A DNA stretch of 64,000 bases from Chitinophaga silvisoli (GCF_003412465.1 NZ_QTJV01000009.1:434001-498000); one strand, 5' to 3'; counted from the first letter of the stretch, positions 25,445 through 34,590 are shown. Notes: generated from the letters alone by a model not told the origin. Program-made: numbers and translations.

Positions 25445-27658
25445 ATGAATATCGTTTACCTCGTTCCATGTTTTGGCTTGCTTGCCCTGCTATTTACTGC
25501 TGTCCGCAGTGCCTGGGTATCCCGTCAGGATGCCGGCAATGAAAGGATGACAGAAATAGCCCGCTACATAGCAGAAGGGGCAATGGCTTTCCTGAAGGCT
25601 GAATACAAGATCCTTACCTATTTTGTAATTATTGCCGCTATCCTCCTGGGGATCATGGGGGCATCTCATGAAAACTCTGACTGGACTATTGCCCTTGCAT
25701 TTATCATTGGCGCTGTATTCTCCGCTACAGCTGGTTTCATTGGAATGAGAATCGCAACGAAAGCAAATGTACGTACCGCTCAGGCTGCACGTACCAGCCT
25801 GTCACAAGCCCTCAAGGTTTCCTTTACCGGTGGATCAGTAATGGGTATGGGTGTTGCCGGTCTGGCTGTTTTAGGCCTCGGTTCCCTGTTCATTATCCTG
25901 AAATCATATTTTGGTGCGATACCTAACACCAATGAGATGATTAAAACCATCGAAGTATTGACCGGCTTCTCACTGGGTGCGGAGAGCATTGCGCTGTTTG
26001 CACGTGTGGGAGGTGGTATTTATACAAAAGCTGCGGATGTAGGCGCTGACCTGGTAGGTAAGGTGGAAGCCGGCATTCCGGAAGATGATCCGCGTAATCC
26101 TGCTACTATTGCGGATAACGTAGGTGACAACGTAGGTGACGTAGCCGGTATGGGTGCTGACCTCTTTGGATCTTATGTAGCGACTGTACTGGCAACAATG
26201 GTATTGGGCAGCGAAATTATTTCCAATGACAAATTTGGTGGTCTTGGACCGATCCTGCTGCCGATGATGATCGCAGGTTTTGGTATCGTATTTTCCATCA
26301 TTGCAACCGTCTTTGTAAGGATCTCTGACAGCGCAGGTCTGAGCACCAGTACGGTACAGAAGGCGCTGAACATGGGTAACTGGGGGTCTATTGTACTCTC
26401 TGCTATCGCAAGTGCAGCGTTGGTTTACTGGATCCTGCCTGAGGGTTCAATCTACCTGAAACGTGATTATTTACCCGGAACAAATGAGTTACGTGAAGGT
26501 ACCAAAGCGATTACACAGGGTGGTGTAGTAGGAGCGATTTTCGTGGGTCTGGCTGTGGGAACGCTGATGAGTATCATCACTGAATATTATACAGCGATGG
26601 GCAAGCGCCCGGTGCTTTCTATCATCCGTCAGTCTTCAACTGGTCATGCTACAAATGTGATTGGTGGTCTGGCTGTGGGTATGGAGTCTACCATGCTGCC
26701 TATTCTTGTACTGGCAGCAGGGATTTATGGATCTTATGCCTGTGCAGGGCTCTATGGCGTAGCGATTGCTGCTGCCGGTATGATGGCCACTACAGCGATG
26801 CAGCTGGCGATCGATGCTTTTGGCCCTATTGCTGATAACGCGGGTGGTATCGCTGAAATGAGTGAACTCCCTAAAGAAGTAAGAGAGAAGACCGATATCC
26901 TGGATGCGGTAGGAAATACGACAGCAGCTACCGGTAAAGGTTTCGCTATTGCCTCTGCCGCACTGACAGCGCTGGCATTGTTTGCAGCGTTTGTAGGTGT
27001 GGCCAGGATCAATGGTATTGATATTTATAAGGCGAATGTACTGGCTGGTCTGTTCATTGGTGCGATGATTCCGTTTATTTTCTCCTCCCTGGCTATCAGG
27101 GCTGTGGGTGAGGCGGCAATGAGCATGGTGGAAGAAGTAAGAAGACAGTTCAGAACAATTCCGGGGATTATGGAAGGTACCGGCAAACCTGAGTATGATA
27201 AGTGTGTGGCGATTTCAACACAGGCTTCTATCAAGAAGATGATGGTGCCTGGTGCAATTGCGCTGATCACTCCTATCGTGGTAGGGTTCGTATTTGGTCC
27301 GGAAGTATTGGGTGGATTCCTGGCAGGAGCTACAGTAAGTGGTGTACTGATGGGGATCTTCCAGAACAATGCCGGTGGGGCCTGGGATAATGCGAAGAAG
27401 AGTTTTGAAAAAGGGGTGGTTATCAATGGGGAGACTTTTTACAAGAAGTCAGAACCACACAAGGCATCTGTAACCGGTGATACTGTAGGTGATCCGTTTA
27501 AAGATACTTCAGGTCCTTCCATGAACATCCTGATCAAGCTGATGTCTATTGTGAGTCTGGTGATAGCGCCTACATTGGCAGAGCTACATCATACCGGGCA
27601 GCCGGAGACTGCGAAAAAGCAACAAGTGAAGGTTGAGCAGGTAATAGCTAAGAAGTAA
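25445..27658 (+). CDS. hppA: Membrane-bound pyrophosphatase, K+-dependent type (H+ or Na+ pump)
   Basis: The 737-residue protein has about 16 membrane helices. The substrate site is clear: [19 protein letters not shown] (about 198-216) followed by [20 protein letters not shown], and a later [10 protein letters not shown] (about 463-472). The [20 protein letters not shown] stretch (near 489-508) has Ala at the position that is Lys in potassium-independent enzymes, so this one should need potassium. It hydrolyses pyrophosphate and pumps protons or sodium outward; sequence alone does not settle which ion. It is a single gene with its own terminator. Confidence 0.96.
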   Translation: MNIVYLVPCFGLLALLFTAVRSAWVSRQDAGNERMTEIARYIAEGAMAFLKAEYKILTYFVIIAAILLGIMGASHENSDWTIALAFIIGAVFSATAGFIGMRIATKANVRTAQAARTSLSQALKVSFTGGSVMGMGVAGLAVLGLGSLFIILKSYFGAIPNTNEMIKTIEVLTGFSLGAESIALFARVGGGIYTKAADVGADLVGKVEAGIPEDDPRNPATIADNVGDNVGDVAGMGADLFGSYVATVLATMVLGSEIISNDKFGGLGPILLPMMIAGFGIVFSIIATVFVRISDSAGLSTSTVQKALNMGNWGSIVLSAIASAALVYWILPEGSIYLKRDYLPGTNELREGTKAITQGGVVGAIFVGLAVGTLMSIITEYYTAMGKRPVLSIIRQSSTGHATNVIGGLAVGMESTMLPILVLAAGIYGSYACAGLYGVAIAAAGMMATTAMQLAIDAFGPIADNAGGIAEMSELPKEVREKTDILDAVGNTTAATGKGFAIASAALTALALFAAFVGVARINGIDIYKANVLAGLFIGAMIPFIFSSLAIRAVGEAAMSMVEEVRRQFRTIPGIMEGTGKPEYDKCVAISTQASIKKMMVPGAIALITPIVVGFVFGPEVLGGFLAGATVSGVLMGIFQNNAGGAWDNAKKSFEKGVVINGETFYKKSEPHKASVTGDTVGDPFKDTSGPSMNILIKLMSIVSLVIAPTLAELHHTGQPETAKKQQVKVEQVIAKK

Positions 27659-27671
27659 TTAATTTTTTTTG

Positions 27672-27704
27672 AAAGGCCCCGGCTACTTAGCCGGGGCTTT
27701 TTTA
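27672..27704 (+). terminator. Terminator of hppA
   Basis: Arms GCCCCGGCT and AGCCGGGGC around ACTT, followed by six T. Confidence 0.92.
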
Positions 27705-27716
27705 TTTATAGGGCAG

Positions 27717-27837
27717 TCGAAGAAGCATCGAACAAGCGTCGAAGAAGCGTCGAACAAGCGTCGAAGAAGCGTCGAACAAGCGTCGAAGAAGCATCGAAGA
27801 AGCGTCGAACAAGCGTCGAACAAGCGTCGAAGAAAGA
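27717..27837 (+). repeat. 11-bp tandem repeat array
   Basis: Eleven consecutive units of TCGAA(G/C)AAGC(G/A), the last one degenerate (ends AAGA). The variable sixth base runs G C G C G C G G C C G. Each unit holds the palindrome TCGA. The array lies between the hppA terminator and the promoter of the Rrf2 gene. An open frame runs through it, but has no convincing start signal and the repeat is not a multiple of three, so I do not call it a gene. Confidence 0.92.
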
Positions 27838-27850
27838 TGAAGAAATTTAT

Positions 27851-27880
27851 TTGCTAAAATGGAAAAACTCCCTACCTTTG
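27851..27880 (+). promoter_or_regulatory. Consensus promoter of the Rrf2-family regulator gene
   Basis: TTG at 27851-27853 and TACCTTTG at 27873-27880, spacer 19 bases: a full match to the Bacteroidota promoter. It starts just 13 bases after the tandem repeat ends. It shows that the regulator starts at 27905, not at the upstream TTG. Confidence 0.75.
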
Positions 27881-27905
27881 TACTGTAATCATTTTACTTA
27901 CAGTA
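27881..27905. promoter_or_regulatory. Operator O1 of the Rrf2 unit
   Basis: Perfect inverted repeat TACTGTAA-N9-TTACAGTA directly after the -7 element and ending on the A of the start codon. Its position covers the expected transcription start, which fits autorepression. Confidence 0.65.
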
Positions 27906-28318
27906 TGGTCAAAAGTAAGTTTGCAATATCGGTTCACATTCTCAGCCTGCTCAGTCTTTCTGAGTCAGAATGGTTGTCGAGCGATATTATTGCACGCTCA
28001 CTTAACACGAACCCAGCGCTGGTGCGAAAGGAACTGGCTGCCCTGAAAGAGGCTGGCCTGGTAGAAGGCAAAGAGGGCAAAAATGGGGGTAGTCGTCTGA
28101 CCAAGCCAGCAAACAATATCTATTTGTCCGATGTTTTCCAGATAGTAAAGGAAAACCACATCTTCGGCTTCTCCCCTAACCTGCCAAATCCTGTATGCCT
28201 GGTAGGCAGAAATATTAATGGGGCACTGGAAGGTCTGTTCGAGACCATTGACCAGGCTGTATATGAGAAGCTGAAAGATACCACACTGGCGGAATTCAGT
28301 GCCCGGTTAGTGTCTTGA
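27905..28318 (+). CDS. Rrf2-family transcriptional regulator (YwnA-like)
   Basis: From the ATG at 27905 the 137-residue protein reads MVKSKFAISVHILSLLSLSE, a winged helix with SSDIIARSLNTNPALVRKEL (recognition region, about 28-47) and EGKNGGSRLTKPA (wing, about 58-70), then the Rrf2 dimer helix. The three-cysteine iron-sulfur site of IscR-type proteins is absent; one cysteine (PVCLVG, near 98) remains. This resembles Bacillus YwnA, which sits beside ywnB, an NAD(P)-binding protein gene, just as here. It probably represses itself and the next gene through O1 and O2. Confidence 0.88.
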   Translation: MVKSKFAISVHILSLLSLSESEWLSSDIIARSLNTNPALVRKELAALKEAGLVEGKEGKNGGSRLTKPANNIYLSDVFQIVKENHIFGFSPNLPNPVCLVGRNINGALEGLFETIDQAVYEKLKDTTLAEFSARLVS

Positions 28319-28332
28319 TTTTTTTTACCTAA

Positions 28333-28357
28333 AACTGTAACAATTTTAATAACAATA
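28333..28357. promoter_or_regulatory. Operator-like site O2 before the NAD(P)-binding protein gene
   Basis: This 25-base site matches O1 at 19 of 25 positions when aligned without gaps (ACTGTAA, ATTTTA and ACA shared at the same spacing). It ends 17 bases before the ATG at 28375. A second binding site of the Rrf2 protein is inferred. Confidence 0.5.
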
Positions 28358-28374
28358 AATAAAAACTTAATACC

Positions 28375-29004
28375 ATGAAGATTACTATTATAGGTGCGTC
28401 CGGCTTTATCGGCGGCGCTTTATTGGCAGAGGCACTGGAAAGAGGCCATGAAGTAACTGCTATTGTGCGTAATCCTGAGAAAATTACTGTTTCAAACCCT
28501 AAGCTGACTGTAAAGCAGGGAGATGTTGCGGATGCTGATAAACTCGCTGAACTGATCAAAGGTAGTGAAGCTGTGGTGAGTTCTTTCAATGCATTTGATA
28601 CACCTACTTACATGAACATGATCCATGGTCTTGTAAATGGTGTCAGAAAAGCCGGTATCAAGCGTGTATTGGTAGTAAGTGGTGCCGGTAGCCTGGAAGT
28701 AGCTCCGGGTCTGCAATTGCTGGATACCCCTGAATTCCCTGCAGAGTGGAAGGGTATTGCGACTGCGGCAAGGGAAGGTTTTTATTGGCTGAGGGAGCAG
28801 AATGACCTGGATTGGACGGCAATGAGTCCAGCGGCATACATCTTCCCTGGCGAACGTACAGGTAAATTCCGCCTGGGTAAGGATACCCTGGTAACTGATG
28901 CAGAAGGTAACAGCAAGATTTCAAATAAGGACTATGCAGTGGCGTTGATTGATGAATTGGAGAAGAACCAGCATGTGAAGGCAAGGTTTACTGCTGCTTA
29001 CTAA
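28375..29004 (+). CDS. NAD(P)-binding, NmrA/SDR-type protein (YwnB-like)
   Basis: The 209-residue protein starts with a Rossmann fold MKITIIGASGFIGGALLAEA (dinucleotide GASGFIGG at 7-14), then VTAIVRNPEKI and VKQGDVADADKLAELIKGSE. It has the later VSGAGSLEVAPG and WTAMSPAAYIFPGERTGKFR segments of the NAD(P)H-binding YwnB/NmrA-like group. It may act as a reductase or redox sensor; the substrate is unknown. It follows the Rrf2 gene by 56 bases, and has its own operator-like site upstream. A bidirectional hairpin terminator follows. Confidence 0.88.
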   Translation: MKITIIGASGFIGGALLAEALERGHEVTAIVRNPEKITVSNPKLTVKQGDVADADKLAELIKGSEAVVSSFNAFDTPTYMNMIHGLVNGVRKAGIKRVLVVSGAGSLEVAPGLQLLDTPEFPAEWKGIATAAREGFYWLREQNDLDWTAMSPAAYIFPGERTGKFRLGKDTLVTDAEGNSKISNKDYAVALIDELEKNQHVKARFTAAY

Positions 29005-29012
29005 AAATATAT

Positions 29013-29036
29013 AAGGGGGCTGATCAGAGCCCCCTT
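29013..29036. terminator. Bidirectional terminator between the SDR-like and AraC genes
   Basis: Arms AAGGGGGCT and AGCCCCCTT around GATCAG. It serves the rightward gene and overlaps the end of the leftward araC-type gene. Confidence 0.75.
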
Positions 29037-30022
29037 AATTTTACCGGGCTGACCCCGAATTTCTTTCTGAAAGCAGTACTGAAGTGCTGTACTGACGAAA
29101 ATCCCAGTTGCTCCGCTATCTCTGTCACTGACTGCGCTGCCTGCTGTAGTAATCGCCGCGCATGCTCCATTTTATGATCATTCAGGTATCCAAACACGGT
29201 ATTATCAAACACCTGTCTGAACCCATTTTTCAGTTTAAATTCATTCAATCCGGCTGCTCTTGATAATTCTGTCAGGGAGGGTGGTTCCTGCATTTGTTGC
29301 AAGAGCAGGTCTCTTGCGTAGAAAATCCTTTCCCTGTCGGTAGCAGACAAGCGATGTTTTTTATCCCGGGCTTCATCTGCCTGCTCCTGCTGTTCACATT
29401 GCAGGGCCAGTAATTCTATCACCTTGGATTGGAGATAGAGTTTTTTATGCCCGCCCTGGAACTGGCAATTCCTGATTTCATCCAGGATCATCAGCATACG
29501 GGTGGTGATGGGATGGTTACTCCTTTTATTCAGGATAATTGGCTTATTGCCGGCTACGTTGTTTGCCAGCGTATCCAGGATCCGGCCGTTGTTGTCCGCC
29601 AGTTGCAGGAAACGTTCTTTGCTGAAGTTCATTCCCACTACGGCCAGGCCTTCCTGTTTGACGATGTGGGCATTCTCCACCCCTACCGGATTAAAATACA
29701 GGTTATGCTCAAGGGATGCAAATAGCCGCTGCCGTTCAAGGCCTACGTTGGTATTAAAGTGACCCCGCACCATAAAAAAGAGAGAGACAGCCGGCACCGC
29801 TTCTGTGGCATTCACATGAAGGTTCTCGTACACAGAGGCATCGCCGGAGAAAATATGGTAACCGTCAAAAAAGGTTTCCCGGAATACCGCCTCTCCGAAA
29901 TGGTATTTGATTTCCTGCGTCTCTTCTACCAGCCTGGTAGAGACGAGTTTTTCCTGCAGGTCATCCCCCATCTCCTCTTCGAGCAATAATTCATTGATAT
30001 CATTCCTGATCTGGACACCCAT
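29024..30022 (-). CDS. AraC-family transcriptional regulator
   Basis: The 332-residue protein has an N-terminal sensor-like region and a C-terminal AraC double helix-turn-helix (about 230-332). The first helix-turn-helix is LTELSRAAGLNEFKLKNGFR and the second is VTEIAEQLGFSSVQHFSTAF, followed by the conserved FRKKFGVSPVKLR end. The N-terminal part resembles PchR-type regulators by layout only. It is divergent from a small ferredoxin-like-fold gene across 94 bases, its most likely local target. The effector is unknown. Confidence 0.92.
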   Translation of the reverse strand: MGVQIRNDINELLLEEEMGDDLQEKLVSTRLVEETQEIKYHFGEAVFRETFFDGYHIFSGDASVYENLHVNATEAVPAVSLFFMVRGHFNTNVGLERQRLFASLEHNLYFNPVGVENAHIVKQEGLAVVGMNFSKERFLQLADNNGRILDTLANNVAGNKPIILNKRSNHPITTRMLMILDEIRNCQFQGGHKKLYLQSKVIELLALQCEQQEQADEARDKKHRLSATDRERIFYARDLLLQQMQEPPSLTELSRAAGLNEFKLKNGFRQVFDNTVFGYLNDHKMEHARRLLQQAAQSVTEIAEQLGFSSVQHFSTAFRKKFGVSPVKLRGL

Positions 30023-30116
30023 AATAATCCGTTAAATATAAAATTTAATCCTTTTCGTGTAACAGTTAACCAGACGATGTGATTCACCTTTGCACAAAAC
30101 TAAATATTATAATTAC

Positions 30117-30332
30117 ATGATTGGAATTTTCAAAACAAATATCAATACAGACCTGGATAAGTTGAAAGTCATTTCAGCTATCCATCAGGAGTTTCCAATC
30201 CAAGCCTGCACTGTAGATATTGAAGATTGCGATAAAGTATTAAGGGTTGTGGGCCAGGGTATTCCTGTGAATGAAGATGCAATTATTTTTCTTTTACAAC
30301 GCATGGGTTATCAATGTGATATATTAGAATAG
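30117..30332 (+). CDS. Small HMA-like protein without the metal-binding cysteines
   Basis: The 71-residue product has a beta-alpha-beta-beta-alpha-beta pattern like heavy-metal-associated domains: MIGIFKTNINTDLDKLKVIS, QACTVDIEDCDKVLRVVG, DAIIFLLQRMGYQCDIL. The CxxC metal site is missing; in its place the loop reads NINTDLDK. The frame is open from a TTG at 30090, but the ATG at 30117 fits the fold. It is divergent from the AraC gene. A near-match promoter (CACCTTTG) lies at about 30085-30092. It may bind a ligand or protein partner rather than copper. Confidence 0.7.
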   Translation: MIGIFKTNINTDLDKLKVISAIHQEFPIQACTVDIEDCDKVLRVVGQGIPVNEDAIIFLLQRMGYQCDILE

Positions 30333-30477
30333 CGAATATTTTTTAAAATTTCTTTGCCAACCTATAGGGGTAACCCCAATATCCCACGTCATATACTCGT
30401 CATAGATACTAAGCGTGTTTAAATTACAACAAGCGCACTTACAACATTTGTAAAATTTATAACTATCAAATCCTTTT

Positions 30478-32856
30478 ATGAAGACAAGGCTAGTAAAGCT
30501 ACTGTCCATTGGCATCCTTTTGCTTTGGGCGCTACAAACGAATGCGCAGCAACGGTTTACATTAAGCGGATATGTAAAAGACCAGCAAAACGGTGAAAGC
30601 CTGATAGGCATCTCCGTTTCCAAAGCGGGAACAGGCCTTGGCACTGTCACCAATGAATATGGTTTTTATTCCCTCACCCTGCCAGCCGGCGAGCATGACA
30701 TTCAGTTTTCCTATGTAGGGTATACACCCATTAAGATGCATATTTCCCTGAAAGGAAACCAGAATCTTGACATCAAACTGGATAAGTCAAGCAGTCAGCT
30801 GAACACAGTCACTGTAATCGGCGATAAAAAAGAGAAGGCGGTCAACACACTGAATACCAGCATCAACCGTCTGGACATAGCCCAGATTAAGAAGATGCCA
30901 ACTTTTATGGGTGAAGTAGATGTACTGCGTTCTATTCAGACCCTGCCAGGCGTACAAACCGTAGGTGAAGGAGCCAGCGGCTTCAACGTACGTGGTGGTG
31001 CGGCAGATGAGAACCTGATCCTGCTGGATGAGGCGCCGGTATACAACTCTACCCATATGCTCGGATTCTTTTCTGTATTCAACCCTGATGCGGTTAAAAG
31101 CGTAAACCTCATTAAAGGTGGTTTTCCGGCTGAATACGGTGGTCGTACTTCTTCTGTACTCGATATACGCATGAAAGACGGAAATAACCAAAATATGGCT
31201 GTAAATGGCGGTATCAGCAATGTATTCAGTCGTCTCTCCATTGAGGCCCCAATCGTGAAAGATCAATCTTCCTTTATCGTGGCTGCCCGCCGTTCTTATA
31301 TCGACATTCTCATGAAGCCTTTCCTGAGTGGGGATATGAAGGACACCAAACTGAATTTCTATGATATCACTGCCAAGGCAAACTTCAAACTGAACAAAAC
31401 CAATACCCTCTTTGTAAGCGGCTACCTGGGAAGAGACGTTTTCGGTTTCGGAACAGATGTGAATATGAACTGGGGAAATAAAACTGCTACTGTAAGATGG
31501 AATCACGTGTTTAACAACAGGCTGTTCCTGAACCTGACTACTTTTTATAGTAACTATGACTACAGTCTTAAGTTTAACAACGGTTCTACCAAAAACGAGA
31601 GTGATAATTACCAGGCTTATAACTGGACTTCCAATATTATTAACTACGGGGTGAAACCAGGTTTTACTTACTATGTGAATACTAAGAACAGTGTGCACTT
31701 CGGGGTACAGGGTATCTACTATACATTCAAACCGGGTAAGGGTGTAAGTCAGGATGGTGAAAACACCAATATAAAGAACCTGACTTTACAACATGGTCTG
31801 GAAGCAGCCGCTTACATCGATCATGAGTGGAAGCCAAGTAAGAAATTTGGGGTACAATATGGTCTCCGCTTATCTCAATACGACTTCCTGGGTAACAGTA
31901 CCGCGTATTTCTACAACGATACTACACCAGGTATCCGTAAAACACTGACAGGCAGCAAGACTTATGGCAGCAACGAGGTGATTAAGGCTTACCACTACCT
32001 GGAACCAAGAATTAATATTCGTTATGGTATCAATGATAACAATGCAGTGAAAGCATCTTACAGCCGGACTACGCAGTATATGCACCAATTGTCGAATACT
32101 GCCTCTCCTACTCCACTCGATATCTGGACACCAAGTACAAACAACGTGGAACCACAGGTTGCTGATCAGTACACATTGGGTTATGCATATGATGCAACAA
32201 ATGGCAAGTATGAAATTTCTGCTGAAGTGTTCTACAAAAATATGGCACACCAGCTGGATTATATTGACAATGCCAATCTGCAGCTGAACCAGTACATTGA
32301 GGCCGACCTGCTACCCAGCAAGAGCCGTTCTTATGGTCTGGAAGTAATGGCGAAGAAAGAAATTGGTACGACTACAGGCTGGATCAGTTATACCCTGTCA
32401 AAATCTGAACGTAAGACTGATGGTATTAACCAGAATGAATGGTTCCTGAATCGCTACGACCGTACACATAATGTGAACGTGGTAGTGACACATGAAATCA
32501 ACAAGCGTACTTCTTTCTCTGCTAACTGGGTGTATGCTACAGGTACGCCAACCACCTATGCAGACAGCCGCCTGGAATACCAGGGATGGGATATACCATA
32601 CAACAGTACTGACAAACGAAATACTTACCGCATGCCAGCCTTCCACCGTCTGGATGTATCCCTGACACTGAAAGGTAAGCAACTGCGCCGCTGGAAAGGT
32701 GAATGGGTGTTCTCGCTGTACAATGTATATGCACGCCGCAATGCTTACAGCATCTACTTCCAGCAGAATGAAGACGACAAGAACAAGAGAGAAGCTATTC
32801 GCCTGTCTATCATTGGTTCTGTCATCCCAGGTATTACTTACAACTTTAAATTTTAA
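30478..32856 (+). CDS. TonB-dependent receptor with carboxypeptidase-like N-domain
   Basis: The 792-residue protein has a signal peptide (about 1-23, ending TNAQ), a carboxypeptidase-regulatory-like domain (about 27-110, with GTVTNEYGFYSLTLPAGEHD and FSYVGYTP), and a plug (about 125-240) with GFNVRGGAADENLILLDEAP and FPAEYGGRTSSVLDIRMKDG. The outer-membrane barrel runs to a terminal phenylalanine (GITYNFKF). These receptors import large or scarce substrates with energy from TonB. The paired DUF4249 lipoprotein gene starts five bases after the stop, so the two form a unit like SusC/SusD in layout. The substrate is unknown. Confidence 0.93.
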   Translation: MKTRLVKLLSIGILLLWALQTNAQQRFTLSGYVKDQQNGESLIGISVSKAGTGLGTVTNEYGFYSLTLPAGEHDIQFSYVGYTPIKMHISLKGNQNLDIKLDKSSSQLNTVTVIGDKKEKAVNTLNTSINRLDIAQIKKMPTFMGEVDVLRSIQTLPGVQTVGEGASGFNVRGGAADENLILLDEAPVYNSTHMLGFFSVFNPDAVKSVNLIKGGFPAEYGGRTSSVLDIRMKDGNNQNMAVNGGISNVFSRLSIEAPIVKDQSSFIVAARRSYIDILMKPFLSGDMKDTKLNFYDITAKANFKLNKTNTLFVSGYLGRDVFGFGTDVNMNWGNKTATVRWNHVFNNRLFLNLTTFYSNYDYSLKFNNGSTKNESDNYQAYNWTSNIINYGVKPGFTYYVNTKNSVHFGVQGIYYTFKPGKGVSQDGENTNIKNLTLQHGLEAAAYIDHEWKPSKKFGVQYGLRLSQYDFLGNSTAYFYNDTTPGIRKTLTGSKTYGSNEVIKAYHYLEPRINIRYGINDNNAVKASYSRTTQYMHQLSNTASPTPLDIWTPSTNNVEPQVADQYTLGYAYDATNGKYEISAEVFYKNMAHQLDYIDNANLQLNQYIEADLLPSKSRSYGLEVMAKKEIGTTTGWISYTLSKSERKTDGINQNEWFLNRYDRTHNVNVVVTHEINKRTSFSANWVYATGTPTTYADSRLEYQGWDIPYNSTDKRNTYRMPAFHRLDVSLTLKGKQLRRWKGEWVFSLYNVYARRNAYSIYFQQNEDDKNKREAIRLSIIGSVIPGITYNFKF

Positions 32857-32861
32857 CTGTC

Positions 32862-33740
32862 ATGAAGAAGAAATTTTTCCGACTCTCAATATTAGCAGCT
32901 TTCATTACAGGGTTTAGTGCCTGTACAGATGTAATCGACCTGGATGTTCCGGAGGGTACCTCTTATCCCGTGCTGGATGCGTGGATTACTAATGAACCGG
33001 GTACACAGTACATTAGGTTTACCAAGTCTGTTTCTTATACATCAACGGGTGCTACGCCTATCATCAGTGATGCGACGATCACACTGTATGATGAAACTAC
33101 CGGAGATGTCTATCCTTTTGTATTTGCAGATTCTGTGTATAAATGTGATCCTGCCAACGGCCAGATAGGTCAACTGAATCATACATACCGCCTGCGGGTG
33201 GAATACGCTTCAAATATTTATGAAGCGACTGATACCATTAAGCCGGTAGCAACGATTGACAAAATCGACTACAAGTACAAAGAAAAAGGTGATGATGGGG
33301 TAAGCAAGGAAGGTTACTATGTAAGATTTTATGCTACAGATATGGCAGGGCAGACGGATTACACCTGGATCAGGTCTTACAGAAACAATATGGAAAAAGC
33401 GAATATCCTGGAAGATAACTATGTGATAGATGGTGGATTTTCGGAAGGTTTGTCTGACGGGCAGGAGTTTCCGCAGTTCGTTGGTGAAAGTGTAAATGAT
33501 GATGAGCATCCTTACCTGAAAGGGGATCTGGCGATTGTGAAACTGCGTTCACTGAGCTATCCCAGCTACTTCTGGGTAACATCTGTACAAACACAGATGC
33601 AATCAGGTGGATTATTCGCTACTGTACTGGCCAATGTAGGCACTAACCTCAAGAATGTCACTGACGGTGGCAGCAAAAGTAAGATTCTGGGATGGTTTGG
33701 AACCTCCGCTGTAAGCTCGGCTACGATTACCACGAATTAA
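32862..33740 (+). CDS. DUF4249 outer-membrane lipoprotein, TonB-receptor partner
   Basis: A lipoprotein signal with lipobox FSAC (Cys21) opens the 292-residue protein. The body is beta-rich with VIDLDVPEGTSYPVLDAWIT (about 24-43) and DATITLYDETTGDVYPF (about 71-87), the DUF4249 pattern. Such proteins sit directly after TonB-dependent receptors in many Bacteroidota and are thought to be surface partners of them; the binding function is not established. The gene follows the receptor by five bases. Confidence 0.88.
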   Translation: MKKKFFRLSILAAFITGFSACTDVIDLDVPEGTSYPVLDAWITNEPGTQYIRFTKSVSYTSTGATPIISDATITLYDETTGDVYPFVFADSVYKCDPANGQIGQLNHTYRLRVEYASNIYEATDTIKPVATIDKIDYKYKEKGDDGVSKEGYYVRFYATDMAGQTDYTWIRSYRNNMEKANILEDNYVIDGGFSEGLSDGQEFPQFVGESVNDDEHPYLKGDLAIVKLRSLSYPSYFWVTSVQTQMQSGGLFATVLANVGTNLKNVTDGGSKSKILGWFGTSAVSSATITTN

Positions 33741-33757
33741 TTTCCAATTATTATAAA

Positions 33758-33806
33758 GGAGAGGGTCAGTAAGGCTAATTCAACACAACTTTACTGCCCG
33801 CTCTCC
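33758..33806 (+). other. Long hairpin between the DUF4249 and barrel genes
   Basis: GGAGAG and CAGTAA on the left pair with TTACTG and CTCTCC on the right, with one bulge and one mismatch, loop about 20 bases. There is no clear T run. It could set a processing or partial termination point that lowers expression of the third gene. Confidence 0.5.
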
Positions 33807-33842
33807 TCCTCTTCTCTCTCACTTTTCTTTAAACTAAATTTT

Positions 33843-34478
33843 ATGAAAAAAGCGCTGTTGGCGCTGCTGGTACTGACATCAGTACAGCAGGCCTGGGCTC
33901 AGACTGCCCAGACGGAAACCTTATTCTCTAAAAAGTCTGTTTCTTCAAAAATTGGTGCGTATGGCGTGCCTGCGGCCAATTTAACATCGATTGGTAATAA
34001 TTTCGCTGTTATGACCGGAGGTTATGGCGGTGTACTGTTAAACAGGAAGTGGATGTTTGGTGCAGGGGCGTATTCGCTGGCGAACAATATTACTTCTACG
34101 TATGCACCCAGTGCTACCACGGGCTATAAACAATATCTGAATTTCTGGTATACCGGCCTGGCTGTAGAATATACCCACAATACTGATAAGCTCATTCACT
34201 GGACAGCAGGTACACTGGTAGGAGGCGGCGCTGTATCCAGGAGGAATAAAGCGAATTTTGACTGGGATGATGATGACAAACATTATCATTCTTATGACAG
34301 GAGCGGATTGTTTGTGGCAGAACCATTTGCCAATATAGAGTTAAATGTAACCAGCTACCTGAGGCTGGACCTGGGAGCGACTTACCGCTTAGTACTGGGC
34401 TCTAATACACCAAATATTTCAAACGGAGATCTGAGCATGGCTTCATTCCATTTTGGGATCAAAGCCGGTAAATTCTAA
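33843..34478 (+). CDS. Outer-membrane barrel protein, third gene of the TonB-receptor unit
   Basis: The 211-residue protein has a signal peptide (about 1-19, ending AWAQ) and repeated strands of alternating polarity with glycine turns (MTGGYGGVLLNRKWMFGAGA, EPFANIELNVTSYLRLDLGA), ending in a phenylalanine (GIKAGKF). An Asp/His-rich loop (WDDDDKHYHSYD, near 140-151) might bind metal, which is only a guess. It follows the DUF4249 gene by about 100 bases containing a long hairpin. No named family is recognised. Confidence 0.75.
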   Translation: MKKALLALLVLTSVQQAWAQTAQTETLFSKKSVSSKIGAYGVPAANLTSIGNNFAVMTGGYGGVLLNRKWMFGAGAYSLANNITSTYAPSATTGYKQYLNFWYTGLAVEYTHNTDKLIHWTAGTLVGGGAVSRRNKANFDWDDDDKHYHSYDRSGLFVAEPFANIELNVTSYLRLDLGATYRLVLGSNTPNISNGDLSMASFHFGIKAGKF

Positions 34479-34590
34479 AAGATACTTGTGCCAGGCATTG
34501 CTATCTGTTCTGTCTTGCTGTAATGGGTGGCCGAAGGATGGCATGCCTGTTTTAGAGTGTTTACCCATTTTTTCAATAAGCCACGGGTAT

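Noticed and set aside
26752-27426. Long minus-strand frames within hppA
   Set aside because: They are shadows of a strongly coding, biased membrane-protein gene.
27717-27837. Tandem repeat considered as a CRISPR array
   Set aside because: Units are only 11 bases, contiguous and without spacers, and no cas genes are near.
27669-27857. 62-codon frame through the 11-bp repeat
   Set aside because: It starts within the hppA terminator, has no ribosome-binding site, and its repeats are only a by-product of the DNA repeat.
13252-30373. The 13-mer CCTATAGGGGTAA occurring near 13252 and 30361
   Set aside because: Many chance 13-base matches are expected in 64 kb; contexts differ.
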